From: Thermoplasmata archaeon
GTDB taxonomy: Archaea > Thermoplasmatota > Thermoplasmata > Thermoplasmatales > Thermoplasmataceae
Length of the DNA stretch: 8,224 nt
Assembly (NCBI GenBank): GCA_021816385.1
Contig: JAKAYJ010000047.1
Span: 1-8,224 of the forward strand
Direction: 5' to 3'
The position numbers and the translations under genes were made by a program. Under the pieces are notes generated by a model. It made no database searches, was not told where the DNA came from, and saw only the letters and a program-made list of their open reading frames with translations. Of this stretch, positions 5,973 through 8,224 are shown piece by piece (position 1 is the first letter of the stretch; each line of letters opens with the position of its first letter).

Positions 5973-6790
5973 AGATCGCTTTCATAATTAAGAAGGACTG
6001 CCCCAGATGTGCTAAGATTGTGAAGCGGATAGATGATATCCTCCCTCAGGAATGGGAAAGAATATACGCAGAGGAACTGAGGCCTTTCATCAAGGAGAAG
6101 GAGTACAGACCACTGGAGGAAATCGAGGCAGACATACTTTTCACAATTGGTGGTGACGGAACTGTATTGCTAGCGGCACAGAAGGCAAAAGGCGCAATCC
6201 TTGGAATCAACATGGGTTCACTGGGATTCCTCAGCGAGGTTGAAGTTGGAAAGGTTGAGGAGACAGTATACCGGATCATCAGGGGAGAACACAGGTTTGT
6301 TGAATACATGCGGCTTGAGGTGATGGTAAATGGCGAGATTGTAGGATATGCATTGAATGAGGTCGTCGTACACAGCAACAGGATCGCAAAGGTAAGGAAT
6401 TTCAAGCTTTATCTTGATGGTTCTTTTGTAGAAAGGACCAGGGCTGATGGCATAATTGTTGCCACGCCCATAGGATCAACGTCCTATTCACTCAGTGCTG
6501 GAGGACCCATAGTAATGCCTGCAACACAGGCAATGGTTATATCATATCTTGCTCCAGTAACACTGAGGATCAGGCCAATGGTAGCACCATCCACTTCAGT
6601 ACTTGATATCCTGGTCTCTGGAATTGATCAGGACTGCCTCATTATTATGGATGGACAGAAGGAAGTAAATTTCAAGTCAACAGACAAGGTAACGATCACA
6701 AGGGCATCAAAATCCTATAAGTTTATAACACTGAGAAGGGATTTCTATGCAAAGCTCAGGGAGAAACTGTTAAAAGATGTGGTCAATTAG
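5969..6790 (+). CDS. nadK: NAD kinase (NAD+ 2'-kinase)
   Basis: Cytosolic enzyme that phosphorylates NAD+ to NADP+ using ATP or polyphosphate. The 273-residue length is typical. The signature GGDGT is at 61-65 (catalytic D63), followed by LGINMGSLGFLSEVE (78-92), the NAD-binding NEVVVHS (130-136), and the conserved ADGIIVATPIGSTSY (159-173) and SLSAGGP (174-180). DGQ (228-230) is in the C-terminal beta domain. The N-terminus has a CPRC pair (C11, C14) before the first domain, seemingly a lineage feature rather than part of the active site. The start is ATG 5969, overlapping the phosphatase by 4 bases, with a GGAGGAG stretch upstream (5951-5957), somewhat distant. The end overlaps the JAMM gene by 14 bases, so the three are very likely one transcript. 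Confidence 0.96.
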   Translation: MKIAFIIKKDCPRCAKIVKRIDDILPQEWERIYAEELRPFIKEKEYRPLEEIEADILFTIGGDGTVLLAAQKAKGAILGINMGSLGFLSEVEVGKVEETVYRIIRGEHRFVEYMRLEVMVNGEIVGYALNEVVVHSNRIAKVRNFKLYLDGSFVERTRADGIIVATPIGSTSYSLSAGGPIVMPATQAMVISYLAPVTLRIRPMVAPSTSVLDILVSGIDQDCLIIMDGQKEVNFKSTDKVTITRASKSYKFITLRRDFYAKLREKLLKDVVN

Positions 6791-7157
6791 ATTCAGGTTA
6801 ATAAGGATGATAATGGAAGCCTCCAAGGACACGTATCCAATGGAATTCGGGGCACTTTTGAAGGGTGAACATGATGTCATATATGAAATTGCCATAATGC
6901 CCGGGACAGTACAGGGGGATCATCACACAATAATGTGGATGGGTAGCAAGCCGGTAGACTTTACCATAATAGGTTCTGTTCATTCACATCCCTCAGGGGT
7001 AATCAGGCCTTCAGATGCAGATTTGCATATGTTTCAGAACACCGGGCCGATCCATATGATTGTTGGTTATCCATACAGGGATACAGATTATAAATTCTTC
7101 AACAGGAAGGGCGAAGAGATAAGGATTGGAATAATAGGTGGAAACCAAATAGAATAG
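6777..7157 (+). CDS. JAMM/MPN+ domain metalloprotease (archaeal desampylase-like)
   Basis: Zinc isopeptidase fold related to Rpn11 and to archaeal JAMM proteins that cleave ubiquitin-like SAMP modifiers from targets; some relatives act in sulfur-carrier processing. The 126 residues form a minimal JAMM domain close in length to the Archaeoglobus AfJAMM protein. The full motif is present: E23 in MEFGALLKG, then H69-S-H71-P-S-G-x4-S79-x2-D82 within VHSHPSGVIRPSDADL (68-83), which fits HxHx7Sx2D exactly, so it should be catalytically active. HMIVGYPY and NRKGEEI follow, as in AfJAMM. ATG 6777 gives an N-terminus the same length as AfJAMM; the start lies inside nadK (14-base overlap, no clear Shine-Dalgarno site). 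Its substrates are not shown by the sequence, and no SAMP/Urm1-like gene is in the window. Confidence 0.92.
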   Translation: MWSIRFRLIRMIMEASKDTYPMEFGALLKGEHDVIYEIAIMPGTVQGDHHTIMWMGSKPVDFTIIGSVHSHPSGVIRPSDADLHMFQNTGPIHMIVGYPYRDTDYKFFNRKGEEIRIGIIGGNQIE

Positions 7158-7166
7158 AAGATTCTA
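7150..7166 (+). repeat. Small inverted repeat at the end of the JAMM gene
   Basis: TAGAAT and ATTCTA (6 bases each, perfect) flank a 5-base loop across the JAMM stop codon. No T-tract follows, so it is not a convincing terminator. The rest of the convergent gap 7158-7226 shows nothing else. Confidence 0.25.
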
Positions 7167-7226
7167 CCAACCACGCACATGTATTCTTCGCATAAATTAC
7201 AGGATTAATTCATTTCATTCAGCCTC

Positions 7227-8224
7227 TCATCTGTACATTTCATCAAACAGTGCAGTACCCTCGGCGAGTGCATCCAGCTTCATGAGTGCAACTTCCTCTG
7301 AAACGTTATCAAGGCTTGAAAATGTCTCAAAACCGCAATCTGTTCCTGCCATGACCCTTTCTGGACCTATACCATCTATCTCTGCAATTCTTGCCAGTCT
7401 AAGAGCAACAGTTTCTGGTGTTTCCACGAAGGAAGTCTTCACATCTATAACTCCAACTGCTATCTTCTTTTCCTTTGGCCATCCATATTCCTTGACATAC
7501 CTTTTGAATATCATGGCATCCCCTTCATGCCTGGGATTTGCAAGTTCAGCCACAATCAAATTAGAATTGAGGGATAGAAGTTCATGAAGAAAATTCTCCA
7601 GTGGAGGATCAATTATGTGTGGGGCACTGTAATTTCCAAAGCAGTAATGAACTCTTATCCTTTCGGGGTCCTTCCCTGAAATTGCCCTGTTAATGGAATC
7701 AATCCTTGCATTTAGGGCTGAAGTTCTCTCTGTTTCCTCTGATTTCCTGTAATGTCTTTCGTGGGTAAGGTCAGGTGCATCTATCTGCAACTGGACACCG
7801 TCTACTGATAAGATAGCCTCATACTCCTTTGACATTTCCCTTGAAAGGTCCTCAATGAAATCATAATAATCCCTGTAATAGGTTCCAGGAGTAAGGAATT
7901 GTGCGAGAACACCAGGTGAGGGAGAATTCACGAAAACCTTGCTCACCCCATTATCTCTCCCGATCTTCTTGAGGTCCTTCGCCTCGAGTTCTGCCTTCTT
8001 CTGGCCATTATATGATATCCTGTCGTTTAGCTGGGGATGACCAAGCAATTTTTCCGGATTATTTTTGAAAATATCATAGATGGGGCTTCTAGCGATTCTC
8101 AATTCCTCGAGCATTGCGCTTGATACCACGGGTGCAACAATTTTTTCGCTGTCAAAACCTTCAAATCTTGATTTGACAAATGTTGTGTAGCCTGATTTCC
8201 GCTGTTCACCATTACTGACTATAG
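7227..8224 (-). CDS. Cobalamin-independent methionine synthase-like (MetE/COG0620) alkyltransferase, 5'-truncated by window edge
   Basis: Zinc-dependent thiol alkyltransferase of the MetE C-terminal (UROD/MetE-like barrel) superfamily. The minus-strand frame stays open from the window edge (first full codon at 8222) to TGA at 7227, giving 331 residues. A GTG at 8129 is not the start, because the upstream part is homologous (NGEQRKSGYTTFVKSRFEGF), so roughly 40-60 N-terminal residues lie outside. Zinc ligands are visible: His (7647-7649) and Cys (7641-7643) in VHYCFGNYSAPH, Glu (7545-7547) in VAELANPRHE, and Cys (7335-7337) in AGTDCGFETF. QLQIDAPDL is the substrate-pocket strand. Short single-domain members of this subgroup lack the MetE N-terminal half and may use methylcobalamin, another methyl donor, or other alkyl groups; some are close to epoxyalkane:coenzyme M transferase. 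Methionine synthesis is plausible but not shown. Confidence 0.85.
   Translation of the reverse strand, partial: IVSNGEQRKSGYTTFVKSRFEGFDSEKIVAPVVSSAMLEELRIARSPIYDIFKNNPEKLLGHPQLNDRISYNGQKKAELEAKDLKKIGRDNGVSKVFVNSPSPGVLAQFLTPGTYYRDYYDFIEDLSREMSKEYEAILSVDGVQLQIDAPDLTHERHYRKSEETERTSALNARIDSINRAISGKDPERIRVHYCFGNYSAPHIIDPPLENFLHELLSLNSNLIVAELANPRHEGDAMIFKRYVKEYGWPKEKKIAVGVIDVKTSFVETPETVALRLARIAEIDGIGPERVMAGTDCGFETFSSLDNVSEEVALMKLDALAEGTALFDEMYR

Noticed and set aside
5521..5985. Minus-strand open frame of 154 codons opposite the phosphatase gene
   Set aside because: It is the antisense of a gene with all IMPase motifs; its product is Ser/Pro/Cys-rich and lacks family features.
7158..7226. Possible bidirectional terminator between the convergent JAMM and MetE-like genes
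   Set aside because: No T-tract follows on either strand; the only structure is a 6-base AT-rich inverted repeat at the JAMM stop codon.
8127..8129. GTG as the start of the MetE-like gene
   Set aside because: The frame continues upstream to the window edge with sequence matching the family (NGEQ, GYTTFVKSRFEGF), so the GTG is an internal valine.

Overview
The window looks like chromosomal DNA of a euryarchaeon, most likely a member of the Thermoplasmatales or a close relative. The evidence is the archaeal gene order rps13-rps4-rps11-rpoD, archaeal forms of every recognisable protein, a DUF357 protein, a JAMM/MPN+ protease, a wyosine-pathway (Taw2-like) enzyme, strong arginine AGG/AGA use, and TATA-like boxes about 25 bases from some starts. 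Lineage placement rests on family resemblance recalled without a search, so it is an inference. There are no mobile elements, CRISPR arrays, tRNA or rRNA genes. No gene-free stretch exceeds about 130 bases.

Layout. (1) Positions 1-928, minus strand: the first 309 codons of hemL (glutamate-1-semialdehyde aminomutase), whose 3' end lies outside the window. (2) About 1025-1993, plus: a Taw2-like tRNA aminocarboxypropyltransferase, divergent from hemL. (3) 2122-2758, plus: an overlapping pair, an unrecognised small protein with a basic Arg/Tyr/Gly-rich tail followed by a DUF357 protein. (4) 2849-5167, plus: tightly packed rps13, rps4, rps11 and rpoD, with clear Shine-Dalgarno sites and two TTG starts. 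(5) 5196-7157, plus: three overlapping genes for an inositol-monophosphatase-family phosphatase, NAD kinase and a JAMM protease, with a likely own promoter for leaderless transcription. (6) 7227-8224, minus: the C-terminal part of a MetE-like (COG0620) zinc alkyltransferase, convergent with block 5 and running off the right edge.

How the genes work together. Block 4 is the archaeal counterpart of the bacterial alpha operon: three small-subunit ribosomal proteins and the alpha-like RNA polymerase subunit. Block 5 places a phosphatase and NAD kinase side by side; a fused version of this pair is known in Methanocaldococcus as a bifunctional NADP phosphatase/NAD kinase, so this cluster may set the NAD/NADP balance. 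The attached JAMM gene suggests co-expression with removal of ubiquitin-like modifiers.

Most of the window is housekeeping. The parts worth a second look are the phosphatase-NADK-JAMM cluster and its dyad-rich promoter, the uncharacterised pair in block 3, the loss of the usual genes after rpoD, the cluster-less RpoD, and unusual motif residues in the Taw2-like enzyme and in S13.
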